64,000 bases of DNA from assembly GCA_037355855.1 (NCBI GenBank), contig CM074767.1, positions 1-64,000 on the forward strand, written 5' to 3'. Positions 32,698 to 42,384 of the stretch are shown here, one piece after another. The DNA is from Pseudo-nitzschia pungens. Lineage: Eukaryota; Bacillariophyta; Bacillariophyceae; Bacillariales; Bacillariaceae. A program made the position numbers and the translations under genes. A model generated the notes under the pieces. The model was not told the origin of the DNA and did no database searches. It saw only the letters and a program-made list of their open reading frames with translations. Each line of letters starts with the position of its first letter. The first letter of the stretch is position 1.

Positions 32698-34878
32698 TTA
32701 ATTCCGGTCTGTTCCAACTGTGCCGTCGTCATCTTCGTCGTCTGTGTTGCTCATTGACACGAAGGTCGACTCGTCCTTGCTCGTGGAGACTGCTGTCAAA
32801 TCGTCGAGCTGGAGCAAGTAATCCCGCTCGTACGAAGTAGGATCACGGATGACATTCTGCAGCATGGCCTTGATGCGTGCACATTCCATGTGGTCGTTCT
32901 CGGTGCTCATTAGCATCATGAGGGTGGCCAGACCACCACAGTTGGCCCACCATTCGTCCGGGTTTACAATGTTCTCCAATCGCTTAATTGTTTCCCGGAC
33001 CGTGAGTTCGTACATTTCCCTGTCGGACTCGGTCTTGCTGCGAGCGTTTTCCAGAGCTTGCATGCGCAGCTTGAGGCTGTAGGATCTCTTCTGTTCGGCT
33101 TCCAGTTTCGCTTCGAGGTTGGCATTGGCCTGGCACAGCGCCTGCTTTTCCGTTTCCATTCTTGCTTTCGTCGCTTCGAGTTCCGCTTCGACTTCCTCGC
33201 GTTTTTCGATTTCACGGTCGATGACTTTTTGGAGATTCATCTGCTTCCCGATTTCCTTCGCGATGGCAAAGTCCTTTTCCTTGGCAAAGAATTCCTGCCG
33301 TTCCTCTTGATCAGCTCGGAGCTTTCTTTCAGCGTCCACGGTGGCCTCTAGGTACTTGATCTTGGCGCCAAGGCCTCGCTCACAGGTGACGGATTCGATC
33401 AAGAGGAGCTCCAACACGGCTGGTGTCGTGACCTCGGTGAGTGTACCGGCCTTTCCCTTGAGCTCGTTCTCCGGCCCGGACCAGTTCGACTCGGTCAAGG
33501 CCTTGATACAGCGCTGCTGGAGGCTGGTCAGGCGGCTCTGAGGATCCGCCTGTGTTGGCAATGGGTCTTCCGCCTCGGCAGCCTGGGGTTCCTCGTCTTC
33601 CTCAATGGATGATTCGTAGTTGGTACTTTCCGTAGCAATGGAGGTCGACGCAGCGATGTCATCTCCTTCAAAGGGTTTGTCAAGCCCGTTCTTGAGCTCG
33701 TATTCCAGCAATCGCAATGCGACCGTTTCGGAAACTTCTGGCAGCACGGATTCTGCCGTCAGCTGGCAAAAGGAGTCTTTGAAATCAACTGACTCATGGT
33801 TGAGACGTGTGTCAAGAAAGTATGTGATGTTCTGGCTCCAAACCTTGGATATGTTGCCCTGGTCCTCCGTTTCCTCCGAGGAGTCCTCCGAAGAGTCCTC
33901 CGAGGAGTCCTTTGCACCGCTATCGTCGTGATCACGGGCCAGGAGGGATCCAATTTCAAGCCACAACGGCAAATCAGCAATCTTCGAAATGTTGCAGGCA
34001 GGACCCAAAACGCTTGGGTCCTTGTGGCACAAGGAGACGATCATGTCCATGATAGGACTGACATCGAGGACAGCCGGGGGAATGGTAGCTGTTTCATCGT
34101 TGAGTGGTGGATCTTCTGATCGCAAATCCTTCACGATCTGGTAGTACTGGGTCACAGTATCGGGTGTCAGATCGGTTTCGATGAATGTTTGCACCATGTC
34201 GCAAACCCCTTGATCCATTCCAAGATATTTGCAAAGGCAAAATGCCGCAACTGCGTTGCTAGTGCTTAGTGCTCCGAGAACGTCAAAGTTCGCTCCACAG
34301 TAGCAGTAGTCGAGGATAATCTCAAACGCTTCGGCGACCGAGGCAAAAGCGTCTGCCGAAAGATCCGAAGGCAAGCTAATGACACAGCTAGCAGAGCTGT
34401 TGGCGTTGTCCTTTTGCGGTGATACAGGTTCGAGAAAGGATTTGGTGAAGAACTCACTCTTGGGTCCGACCATGTTGCGATGAATGGAGAAATATGCATG
34501 TCGCTCTACTTGCTCTTTCTCTGCTGGTTGGTCCTTGCCTTCTTCGGGCTCTGCTGCATCCTCTTCTTTAGGTTCTACCCCTACTCCCTGTGCATCTCCC
34601 TCTTCCAGTTCTTCCTCCTCTTTTGGAACTTCTACCAGTTCCTCTTGTTGATCGTTGGGGGACGATTCGGTGTCGTTTTCGTGCATGCTGTCGCTCGTTG
34701 CTACCGAGTCATCTCCTGAGCTGGAAGTTGCCGTCGACGAGGTCGATACCGATGCGGCATCTTGATACCTGTCACCTTTGATGGAGTGAACACCGTTCGT
34801 TGTGAACGAAACTCTCCAATCACTGTAGAGAGGGGCCTCCTCTGGCCCTCTCGTCCAAGAGGTTGTCAACTTTGCCAT
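32698..34878 (-). CDS. BTB/POZ-like protein with long C-terminal coiled coil
   Basis: I chose the ATG at 34878 (MAKLTTSWTRGPEEAPLYSD; 726 aa), just after an A/C-rich leader. The frame stays open upstream without another ATG. Residues about 1-125 end in a Glu/Pro-rich acidic stretch. Residues about 126-245 look like a BTB fold: HAYFSIHRNMVGPKSEFFTK, then ISLPSDLSADAFASVAEAFE, ILDYCYCG and CLCKYLGMDQGV. Helical BACK-like sequence follows. Residues about 510-660 are a charged coiled coil (EIEKREEVEAELEATKARME). The C-terminus is acidic. BTB domains dimerise and often recruit substrates to cullin-3 ligases. That role is inferred from the family and no substrate-binding Kelch repeats are present. 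A GAGGACTCCTC repeat encodes EDSSEDSSEDSSEE. Confidence 0.75.
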   Translation of the reverse strand: MAKLTTSWTRGPEEAPLYSDWRVSFTTNGVHSIKGDRYQDAASVSTSSTATSSSGDDSVATSDSMHENDTESSPNDQQEELVEVPKEEEELEEGDAQGVGVEPKEEDAAEPEEGKDQPAEKEQVERHAYFSIHRNMVGPKSEFFTKSFLEPVSPQKDNANSSASCVISLPSDLSADAFASVAEAFEIILDYCYCGANFDVLGALSTSNAVAAFCLCKYLGMDQGVCDMVQTFIETDLTPDTVTQYYQIVKDLRSEDPPLNDETATIPPAVLDVSPIMDMIVSLCHKDPSVLGPACNISKIADLPLWLEIGSLLARDHDDSGAKDSSEDSSEDSSEETEDQGNISKVWSQNITYFLDTRLNHESVDFKDSFCQLTAESVLPEVSETVALRLLEYELKNGLDKPFEGDDIAASTSIATESTNYESSIEEDEEPQAAEAEDPLPTQADPQSRLTSLQQRCIKALTESNWSGPENELKGKAGTLTEVTTPAVLELLLIESVTCERGLGAKIKYLEATVDAERKLRADQEERQEFFAKEKDFAIAKEIGKQMNLQKVIDREIEKREEVEAELEATKARMETEKQALCQANANLEAKLEAEQKRSYSLKLRMQALENARSKTESDREMYELTVRETIKRLENIVNPDEWWANCGGLATLMMLMSTENDHMECARIKAMLQNVIRDPTSYERDYLLQLDDLTAVSTSKDESTFVSMSNTDDEDDDGTVGTDRN

Positions 34879-35879
34879 GTTGGTTGATGGGTGAACTCCT
34901 TGTTGTTCGGAATGTTGCACTCGTCCTCGTAGTGTAGATTTCCTTTGGGCCGGTGTTCTTTCTGATTTTTTGACTAAAACTCTACCAACCAAGTTCTTTT
35001 TTGACACAACTACAAAATCAACTAGCGTTGAATTCAACTAATGGGGCGGGCATCCGGACACTATAGAATTTGAGTGGCCAAATGGTCGTGCAACGTCTTT
35101 CGACATGTGCACCGCGTTACGCAGAATCTGTCTCAGATTTTCGTGTTCATCCGAAATTTTGGTTGATATCCTCATACCTTGAACCGTTGTGCGTAGGAAT
35201 CTTTTGGGACAATATGACCGCCGAAGATGGCGAAGAATGAACGAATCTTCCTTGGCGGTGTTGGGCGCAGAAGTTTACCGTTATCGAACACCGTTGAACG
35301 GCTTGATGTCAAATAAGTGATTTGTGTATCCGTAACGGATCGTTGAAATTCTCGACTATGGTAACTAAAGCGGAGGCGTTCCGAGGATGTCAATTACGGA
35401 GCACCGCCAAAAATGAGATCTTCTTCACGGACAACGTATTCAGTCCAAAAAAACCATTCGTTCACTGTCGCTGGGTGATCAAAATTAGTCGAATCCAATC
35501 TATCATTGGTTTCTCTCAGCATGCAATATTAAAGCCTAATTCTATGCCCTGTCCTAAACAGACATACGTGCGGTTCACTCTATATTCGCCGATAGTGCCT
35601 CGGGGTGTGCGCGTGAATCCGAGCGGACGGGTTCTTTCACGACTGATGGTTCTTGTAGCATCTGTCCTCTGCTCCTACCGTATCGATACGACACATACGG
35701 TACCGGTACATATTATCATCATAACAAGCAATATGTATGAGTTGCGAAATGTCTGTATGATGCTTGAGCTCCGTTCTGTAGCTCGTAGGAGCATGTGGTG
35801 CAGCATCAAACCCTACACGGTAGTAGGGTTTCTTGGGTGCTTGGGTGCTGTTTAGTAGCTAGTAGTAGGGTATGTAGCT
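34879..35879. other. Intergenic, no supported gene
   Basis: 34879-35040 is the leader of the BTB gene. 35041-35879 is mostly unique sequence. A plus-strand frame near 35360-35855 has no signal peptide, motif or leader and I do not call it. Confidence 0.5.
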
Positions 35880-36480
35880 CTGATGACGGCGGTTCCCACG
35901 TCAGGACCTAGTACTACTACTAGTAGTAGTACTAGTAGTAGTAGCACCATGCTAGTAAGCACCCCCATCAAGAATACTAGCATCACCATGTATCCATAGT
36001 AGCACACCAGCACATAGAACTAGCATCCTAGTATATATGCTGCTACTAGTGGTAGTGCTAGTGCTAGTATGATTCTCTATATGCTAGTATGGCCCTGTTG
36101 CTAGTCGCTATGCAGCTCTGGTACAGATCGTCCCTACTCAGGGACCCAGCAGCATCATATTGAGCATCTAGTACTACCAGTTGCACCATAGTATGAAGAT
36201 ATTCAAGGTGCTATGGACTGTGCTAAGGCTCCTGTGTAGGAGAGTGTACTGGGGCTACAGGCAATGGCATCCAGTGGCTGACTCCTAACAGGTGCTGAGC
36301 TGTGTGCTAATTGGTAGCATACAGGCTTAGCAACAGGCTTAGCAACAGGCTTAGCAGCAGGCTTAGCAACAGGCTTAGCAACAGGCCTACCCTGTTTGGT
36401 ATGGGTGCTAACAAGAAGTTACTAGGGTCGTCGCGTACGATTTGTACCAATCGTACGTACCCCGAGTAGAGCACCTGTAA
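35880..36480. repeat. Dispersed repeat rich in CTAG/AGCATC words (copy 1)
   Basis: The block mixes ACTAGT arrays (35908-35945) with AGCATC, GCTAGTA and CAGCAGCATC words. The stretch TATGCAGCTCTGGTACAGATC to GGGACCCAGCAGCATC (36109-36155) matches 49996-50055 (CATGCAGCTCCGGTTTACAAAG to GGGCCCAGCACC). Similar words recur at 48180-48400. Inside is a 12-bp tandem repeat ACAGGCTTAGCA (36321-36387), and at 36434-36457 a 9-bp-stem inverted repeat CGTACGATT-tgtacc-AATCGTACG. No ORF is supported. It could be a non-autonomous mobile element family. Confidence 0.55.
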
Positions 36481-36790
36481 TGGTGTAGCTAAATGTACAG
36501 GGTTAGGGTTGATAATGCTACGAGATGCTGGAGATGCTAACCTACCATGATACCATGCTAAGATACTATGCTACCGCCGGGGTCGGGTCATTGGTGTATA
36601 ATATGTACTATGACCGGATACCCGGCCCAGACAGTTATCCAACGAGCTAGCGCAAGTGAGCTAGCACACGATTCGATCTAATAATTAATCGGAGATACAC
36701 TACGCTACTCCGTACGCTACACGTAGAATACAGTACTGGAGCTACGGAGCTCTATTATCTACGAGTTAGCGGAACGCTGTCACGATACGA

Positions 36791-36978
36791 TACGAAGCTG
36801 AGCTCCGCTCAGCTTCCGACGCTATATTCACTCTTTCTTTTATACTCTAAATTAAACGCCTATCATGCCCTCCCCTTACGATCGATTCCGATGTACCTCT
36901 AGGGAAGTACCTTGTAGTAACTAAGTGTATGCAATAGAACCTGAACAGTGCCCACTGTAGACTCACGATTTGCCAGGA
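36791..36978 (+). repeat. Dispersed repeat copy B (partner of 30391-30578)
   Basis: Aligns with copy A as described there. It starts with a perfect 10-bp-stem hairpin GAAGCTGAGC-tcc-GCTCAGCTTC (36794-36816), at the same place where copy A has an 8-bp stem of different sequence. The surrounding 36600-36790 also resembles 30300-30390 (CACTCCG/CTACTCCG, AATACAG), so the element is probably longer than the part outlined. Confidence 0.6.
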
Positions 36979-37599
36979 CTTTATGTACTATTATTGTTAG
37001 GGCTTTCCCCTATTTTTCAGTAGTACGAGACGAGTCGATTAGATCTCCGAAGATTGCTGACGAGCAATATCAACGCAATAGCAGCAGGGGGAAATATCTT
37101 TTACACCAGACTCTTGAGTCTCAACAGACACTGATGTCTGCTTACATTGTGTTGAGTGCCCTGCATCCGACTACCAGTAGTTGTACTAGTACCAACCAAC
37201 AACAAGTTTGTGGGGTGCTACTGTTCTTGCTGACACAGCCCAGCACCAGCAGTAGACTTCGTCGCCGTACTACTACGATATCGGCAATATGCAACCATTG
37301 TTGCGCGCGCTACGCGCTAGTACAACCTTCTACGTGGAAGCTCCTACATACTCAATACGTCACTCGCACCTCATCAGACCTAGAGGTACAGCTTTATTTT
37401 CAACCGTTTTTAATACGGTATCAGTTGCGTTTCAATTTCCAGTAAATTTGCTCATTTGGTAGATTTTTATTCCCGTATTTTAACACGAGGTGCGCAACTA
37501 AGGCAACAAACCGACTGACATGGGAGTTGAGAGTCGCGGAATCTTCCATCCCGGGACTGTTTTCGAATTTTTTTATTGTCAGCTCAGCTCACAAAATAT
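36979..37599. other. Intergenic, no supported gene
   Basis: Unique sequence with a short CTAGTACCAACCAACAACAAG stretch at 37183. A frame at 36948-37445 has no recognisable features and overlaps the repeat copy, so it is not called. Confidence 0.45.
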
Positions 37600-38410
37600 T
37601 TGGGTCCTGCTGCTGTTCCAGCTGCTCCTGTCGCTCCTGCTGCTGGTGCCGCTGCTGCCGCTGCTACTCGTCGTGCTGCTCCTGCTGCCGCTGCTGCTCC
37701 CACCGCTGCTGCTCCTGCTGCTGCTCCCACCGCTGCTGCTCCTGCTGCTGCTCACATGACCGCTGCTGCTGCTCCCACCGCCGCTGCTGCTGCTCCCGCC
37801 GCTGCTGCTGCTCCCGCCGCTGCTGCTCCTCGTCGTCCTGCTGCTACTCATCGTCCTGCTGCTCCTCGTCGTCCTGCTGCTGCTCCCGCCGCTGCCCCTG
37901 CTGCTGCTGCTCCCGCCGCTGCTGCTACTCGTCGTCCTGCTGCTGTTCGCTCCTGCTGCTGCTGCTCCCGCCGCTGCTGCTCCTCGTCGTCCTGCTGCTA
38001 CTCATCGTCCTGCTGCTCCTCGTCGTCCTGCTGCTGCTCCCGCCGCTGCCCCTGCTGCTGCTGCCCCTGCTGCTGCTGCTCCCGCCGCTGCTGCTACTCG
38101 TCGTCCTGCTGCTGTTCGCTCCTGCTGCTGCTGCTGCTGCTCCCGCCGCTGCTGCTACTCGTCGTCCTGCTGCTACTCATCGTCCTGCTGCTACTCGTCG
38201 TCCTGCTGCTGCTCCCGCCGCTGCCCCTGCTGCTGCTGCTCCCGCCGCTGCCCCTGCTGCTGCTGCTCCCGCCGCTGCTGCTACTCGTCGTCCTGCTGCT
38301 GTTCGCTCCTGCTGCTGCTGCTCCCGCCGCTGCTGCTACTCATCGTCCTGCTGCTACTCATCGTCCTGCTGCTACTCGTCGTCCTGCTGCTACTCGTCCT
38401 CCCGCCGCTT
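37600..38410. repeat. Large GCTGCT-based minisatellite with higher-order structure
   Basis: About 800 bp are built only from GCTGCT, CTCCCGCCG, CTCGTCGTC and CTCATCGTC words. The marker GTTCGCTCCTGCTGC occurs at 37945, 38114 and 38301, so blocks of about 169-187 bp have been duplicated. All six frames are open for long distances (poly-Ala/Pro, poly-Cys/Ser, poly-Leu), which is a result of the repeat. I do not call a gene, although a repeat-encoded secreted protein cannot be fully excluded. Confidence 0.85.
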
Positions 38411-40742
38411 CTCCTCCTCCTCCGTATTTCTGTTGGATAGGGGAAGTACCCCTGTTGTTGCTGCTAAGGCATGTTTCAAGGTTCAAGTTTATTGTTGTTA
38501 CCCTTGTCGGTCGAGTGTCAAGTAAAATCAGATAACACTTCAAAAGAAATTCGATGTCAAGTTTATCACGTGATTTTATGCAGTGTTTTGCAGTGTTCTG
38601 ACTTCGAAATAATTTTGTGATGTATTCCAATGGTCTTAGGCATACGACTCGAGACTCAACTGATCTGTATTTTGCCCGCGCCTTGTTACATGTATGTACA
38701 ATTGTACGTGTTTATTGTACTGTGCATTTATAGTTGCAGATTATTTCGATACCATCACGGTACGGTACGACTAATACTACTATTACCGTACGAAGGTGCC
38801 GGTATGAATACATGATCCCGACGAGTTGTACGGTAAAACCTTACAAGCAACTCTCACTTCGGAATGTTCATTTTTCTTCATAGAAGTAAGTTACTAGTTA
38901 CTACGTGTTTCGTATTTCTTGGTTGAAAGCACGTACGAGTAGGTTACTAGCAATAATACCATCCCTACCACACCTTTTTTGAGGACATTCTATTACTATT
39001 GCCCGTACTACCATACCGAACGGACTGCGACGAGTTTCATGAGGCAGTGTCACAACGAATCAGTTTCTTACTGTAGTCTTTAATACGAAGTAGTAATATA
39101 ATACGAAGTAATAATTACACATCATAATGATATGTGCGGGTCAGAATCCGTACATTGCAATCGGTAACTTTACCGTACAGGAACAGTAAGGTTACCGTAC
39201 GGTAGAGTTCTTTGTCTTGGAAAAATTAAGATCAGAAAAATAAGTTTCATGTTTTTGTCACGATAGAGAAACAACTGTCAGAAAATCACACTAAGGAATA
39301 TGTGGCGCGATGGAAATTCAATTAATAAAATTGTGTAATGCAGGAAGACACTATTTTTTTATCATCAGCCGGTTTTTAACTACTACATTATTTTGTACCT
39401 ACCGGTAAGGCTTATTCTTAGAGAGGGCAGCGTAATTTTGTTAAAAGGCTCATTGTTCTTCTGATATAATGTGTTAATTGTAACCTATTTTTTGTGCATT
39501 TCAATAGCCTGTCTGGTTCAAAGCTAGAGCAATCGAATGCCATGCCCGTAGCAAAATGAGATATGGTCTTACTCGTTCCCACTAAAGAGAATGATAATTA
39601 AGATTATCCAAGAGTTTTAGTGCTCGATCAAAATTTATATATCCCTTTAATTCAAAGATAAAGATACCATTGAAAATGGTTAATCCAAAGGATTCTATTT
39701 TGTATTTCGACGACATTTGATTCTGACAGGTAAAATCCCAACCTAAATATCGGATACAAGCCCAAGGAATCTGAATTGTTTGACTGAACTATCATGATTG
39801 TTGCAGTGTGACACTAATTGTCCGATAGTACACAAAGAAGGCCTTTACAGACCTATCGAAGTGCAATAGAACGTTGGGAGTTTGAAGTATCGTTCGGTTC
39901 GGAAAGAATATTCCCAAGAACAGATTATACCATCAATCAATTGAAGAATTGCTAATTCTCTGATAATGATGTTACGTCGATCTGCCTTTGGCTGCTCATG
40001 AATAATAGTTTTGTTTTCTTCCGAAGGTAAATCTTATGACACATGACATAATTTGGTTAATAAAGCGTAAAGCGTGCCATGACCCACTCAACCGTTTTGG
40101 TACAACCGAACAACCATTGTACCAAAAAAAATCGTTCTCGCATACGATTCGTCCGTGTAATCCATCATCGATAATCATACCGTATTATACCGGTACGGTA
40201 TATATAATATTCTCTTGCCTTTGTCGTTTTCGAACCACTGTTCGCAAACCACTGTTCGCACCACCGCGGAACCCAAGTCGAGCGAGTGTCGTGCTCTTCA
40301 CCACTCAGAAGAGAACACCGGTGACATAGCCACTCGCATTGCTCCAGATCGCAACCTGAACATTTACCAGGTACGTACTCCGAAGTGTTCTCCGAGAGAC
40401 TCTCGATACTGGACATTTCGGGATTTTTTTGGAGACTACGTTCCTGTGCTCACACGTCATACCGTCGACTACATGTGCATACTCAATACGACAGAGCTCA
40501 TGATATAACATCCAAGCCAGCCATAAGCCAAGCAACCGAGACAAAGCAAACAAGCACAAGATTGAGTGATCGCAGATTCTATTGCGAAGTCATCAATAAT
40601 CATACACGCACCGCGATTTCGCATCGAAAATCACATACCATCAACGACAACGACGACGTCAACGACGACGGCGACGGCGACGTCACCCTCGTGATTGCTA
40701 CTACGAAGTACTTTGTGTTTCTATTCCATCACCAACGACAAA
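38411..40742. other. Intergenic AT-rich sequence, then upstream region of the 41038 gene
   Basis: 38540-40000 is AT-rich and largely unique, with TACGAAGTA at 39084 and 39102. At 40230-40265 a GAACCACTGTTCGCA-like unit is doubled. 40500-40560 is an A/C-rich stretch. 40640-40685 is an ACGACG repeat. 40702 has another TACGAAGTA. The part near 40560-40742 may be the first, non-coding exon of the 41038 gene. Confidence 0.45.
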
Positions 40743-40881
40743 GTAAGTTGCCCCACTCCAGAACTTGGTTTCGTCGTGCGAATGCGTATCTATGTGTCTC
40801 TTGGTTGATCCGATTATTCTTTTCAATCAAGCTGCATTCCATTAATACCGTGATATCATAACAACAAACGACGAATTCTAG
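40743..40881 (+). other. Possible intron in the 5' leader of the 41038 gene
   Basis: A strong donor GTAAGTTGCC follows CCAACGACAAA at 40743, and an acceptor ATTCTAG ends at 40881. A purine-rich leader (GAACAACAACAGCAACAACGA) then leads to the ATG at 41038. The 139-nt length fits the other introns here. There is no transcript evidence. Confidence 0.4.
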
Positions 40882-41037
40882 GAACTTGGAATCACAAATT
40901 CTCTCGAGAACAACAACAGCAACAACGAAGACGAAGACGAAGGTGAAGCTAACAGCTGAAGCCAACAGCTGAAGCCAACAGCTGAAAGCTAAAACTGAAA
41001 CCAACAAACGACAGGAAAAAGCGACCCGCCACCAACA

Positions 41038-42384
41038 ATGCACGCGCAACGACGAATCCTTACCTTGCTGTTATCGATCGTGTTGGCAGGCATGGTGGTT
41101 TGCGCCGTTGGGACGACTCACGACAAACAGAAACAGAAAATCGAAGACAAAATCAAACGCAATCGCTTGGGTCAACGATCGAAAACCATCGAATCGACTG
41201 CCGAAAAAGCGGCAGCAGCGGATGGTAGGAATACGAATACGAATACGAATAGGAATGTGAATGTGCATACGAATGAGGATCCTCGTCGAGTTCTCAATGC
41301 CGAATCAAAGAACAACAACCACAAAGAAATTTGCAACCAGATCTGCACCCAGTACGGGCGTCCCCAGATCAAGGTGTCGGGAAACCAACAATTCCAACGA
41401 CTTGTCAAATACTGTGTCGAGGATTTGTATAAGGACACCGAGGACGACGACGATCCCCCCATCGAGGAGTGCCCGGAGGACCTCAAGGGGATCCCCCTCA
41501 ATTGCTGGAACGTGAGCAGCGTCACCAACATGGAGTACGCCTTTTACTTCCACGAGACTTTCAACGAACCTCTCGATTGCTGGGACGTTTCCAACGTCCA
41601 AAGCATGAAGGACATGTTCCAGAACGCTACCGCCTTCAACCAGCCCCTCGACAATTGGAACGTCAGTTCCGTGACCAACATGCGGTACATGTTTCGCTCG
41701 TCTCCGGCTTTCAACCAGCCGCTCAACGACTGGGACGTCTCCAACGTGCCGGACATGAAGTCCATGTTCTATAACGCAACCTCATTCAACCAATGCCTCA
41801 ACCGGTGGGCTTATTTCGCCCCCTACAAAACCGAGCTCCGGTATTTTTTTGAGTTGTCTGGCTGCTCCAACACCACCACCCCCGATCCGAGCAATCCCCA
41901 CCCGTGGTGCCAGACGGAAGCCGAAAATTGTCCCCGGATTGGCGGCGAATGCGCGGACCACTTCAAGACCTACACGATCCGCAAGGGCCTGCACGAAAAA
42001 GGGAGGAAAATCACCGTCACCTGCGCAGAATTGGCAACCTTTGGCAACAAGAAGAGAAAGAGACACTGTATCAAGGCACGGCCGTCGTGCCCGTCGGCTT
42101 GCCAGCTCCGGTGCACCTGTGTTAACAAGCTGGGGTTTGTCATCAAGAACAAGGGCAACCACTACAAGGGTCTCTTCAAGTGCAAAAACGTGGGGGCCAG
42201 CAACAAGCAGCCAGAGTGCACGACCGTGGTCAGAAATGGAAAGCTGGTCCGGGATTATTGTCCGAAAACGTGCAACCATTGCGTCGAGCCGATCACCAAG
42301 CCGGCGACCAAAAATGTCGTCGACTGGACCACCTGGGTAAAAAACCGCAGCGGTCCCAAAGCAAAACACAACATATTCTCCTGA
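41038..42384 (+). CDS. Secreted DUF285/BspA-type LRR protein with two Cys-rich modules (second paralogue)
   Basis: The 448-aa protein has a signal peptide (RILTLLLSIVLAGMVVCAVG), a basic Asn/Thr linker and four DUF285 units at about 157-258 (WNVSSVTNMEYAF, WDVSNVQSMKDMF, WNVSSVTNMRYMF, WDVSNVPDMKSMF), ending in ELSGC. The tail (about 303-418) has two basic Cys-rich modules: CPSACQLRCTC ends the first; LFKCKNVGASNKQPEC and CPKTCNHC mark the second. It is shorter than the 19687 paralogue (four units against seven) but has the same tail, so repeat number has changed while the ends are conserved. AACAGCTGAAGCC is tandemly repeated in the leader (40950-40985). Surface binding or adhesion is an inference from the family. 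Confidence 0.9.
   Translation: MHAQRRILTLLLSIVLAGMVVCAVGTTHDKQKQKIEDKIKRNRLGQRSKTIESTAEKAAAADGRNTNTNTNRNVNVHTNEDPRRVLNAESKNNNHKEICNQICTQYGRPQIKVSGNQQFQRLVKYCVEDLYKDTEDDDDPPIEECPEDLKGIPLNCWNVSSVTNMEYAFYFHETFNEPLDCWDVSNVQSMKDMFQNATAFNQPLDNWNVSSVTNMRYMFRSSPAFNQPLNDWDVSNVPDMKSMFYNATSFNQCLNRWAYFAPYKTELRYFFELSGCSNTTTPDPSNPHPWCQTEAENCPRIGGECADHFKTYTIRKGLHEKGRKITVTCAELATFGNKKRKRHCIKARPSCPSACQLRCTCVNKLGFVIKNKGNHYKGLFKCKNVGASNKQPECTTVVRNGKLVRDYCPKTCNHCVEPITKPATKNVVDWTTWVKNRSGPKAKHNIFS

Noticed and set aside
37527..38535. Poly-Ala/Pro and poly-Cys frames of more than 300 codons
   Set aside because: Every frame of the GCTGCT minisatellite is open. No start context or signal peptide favours one.
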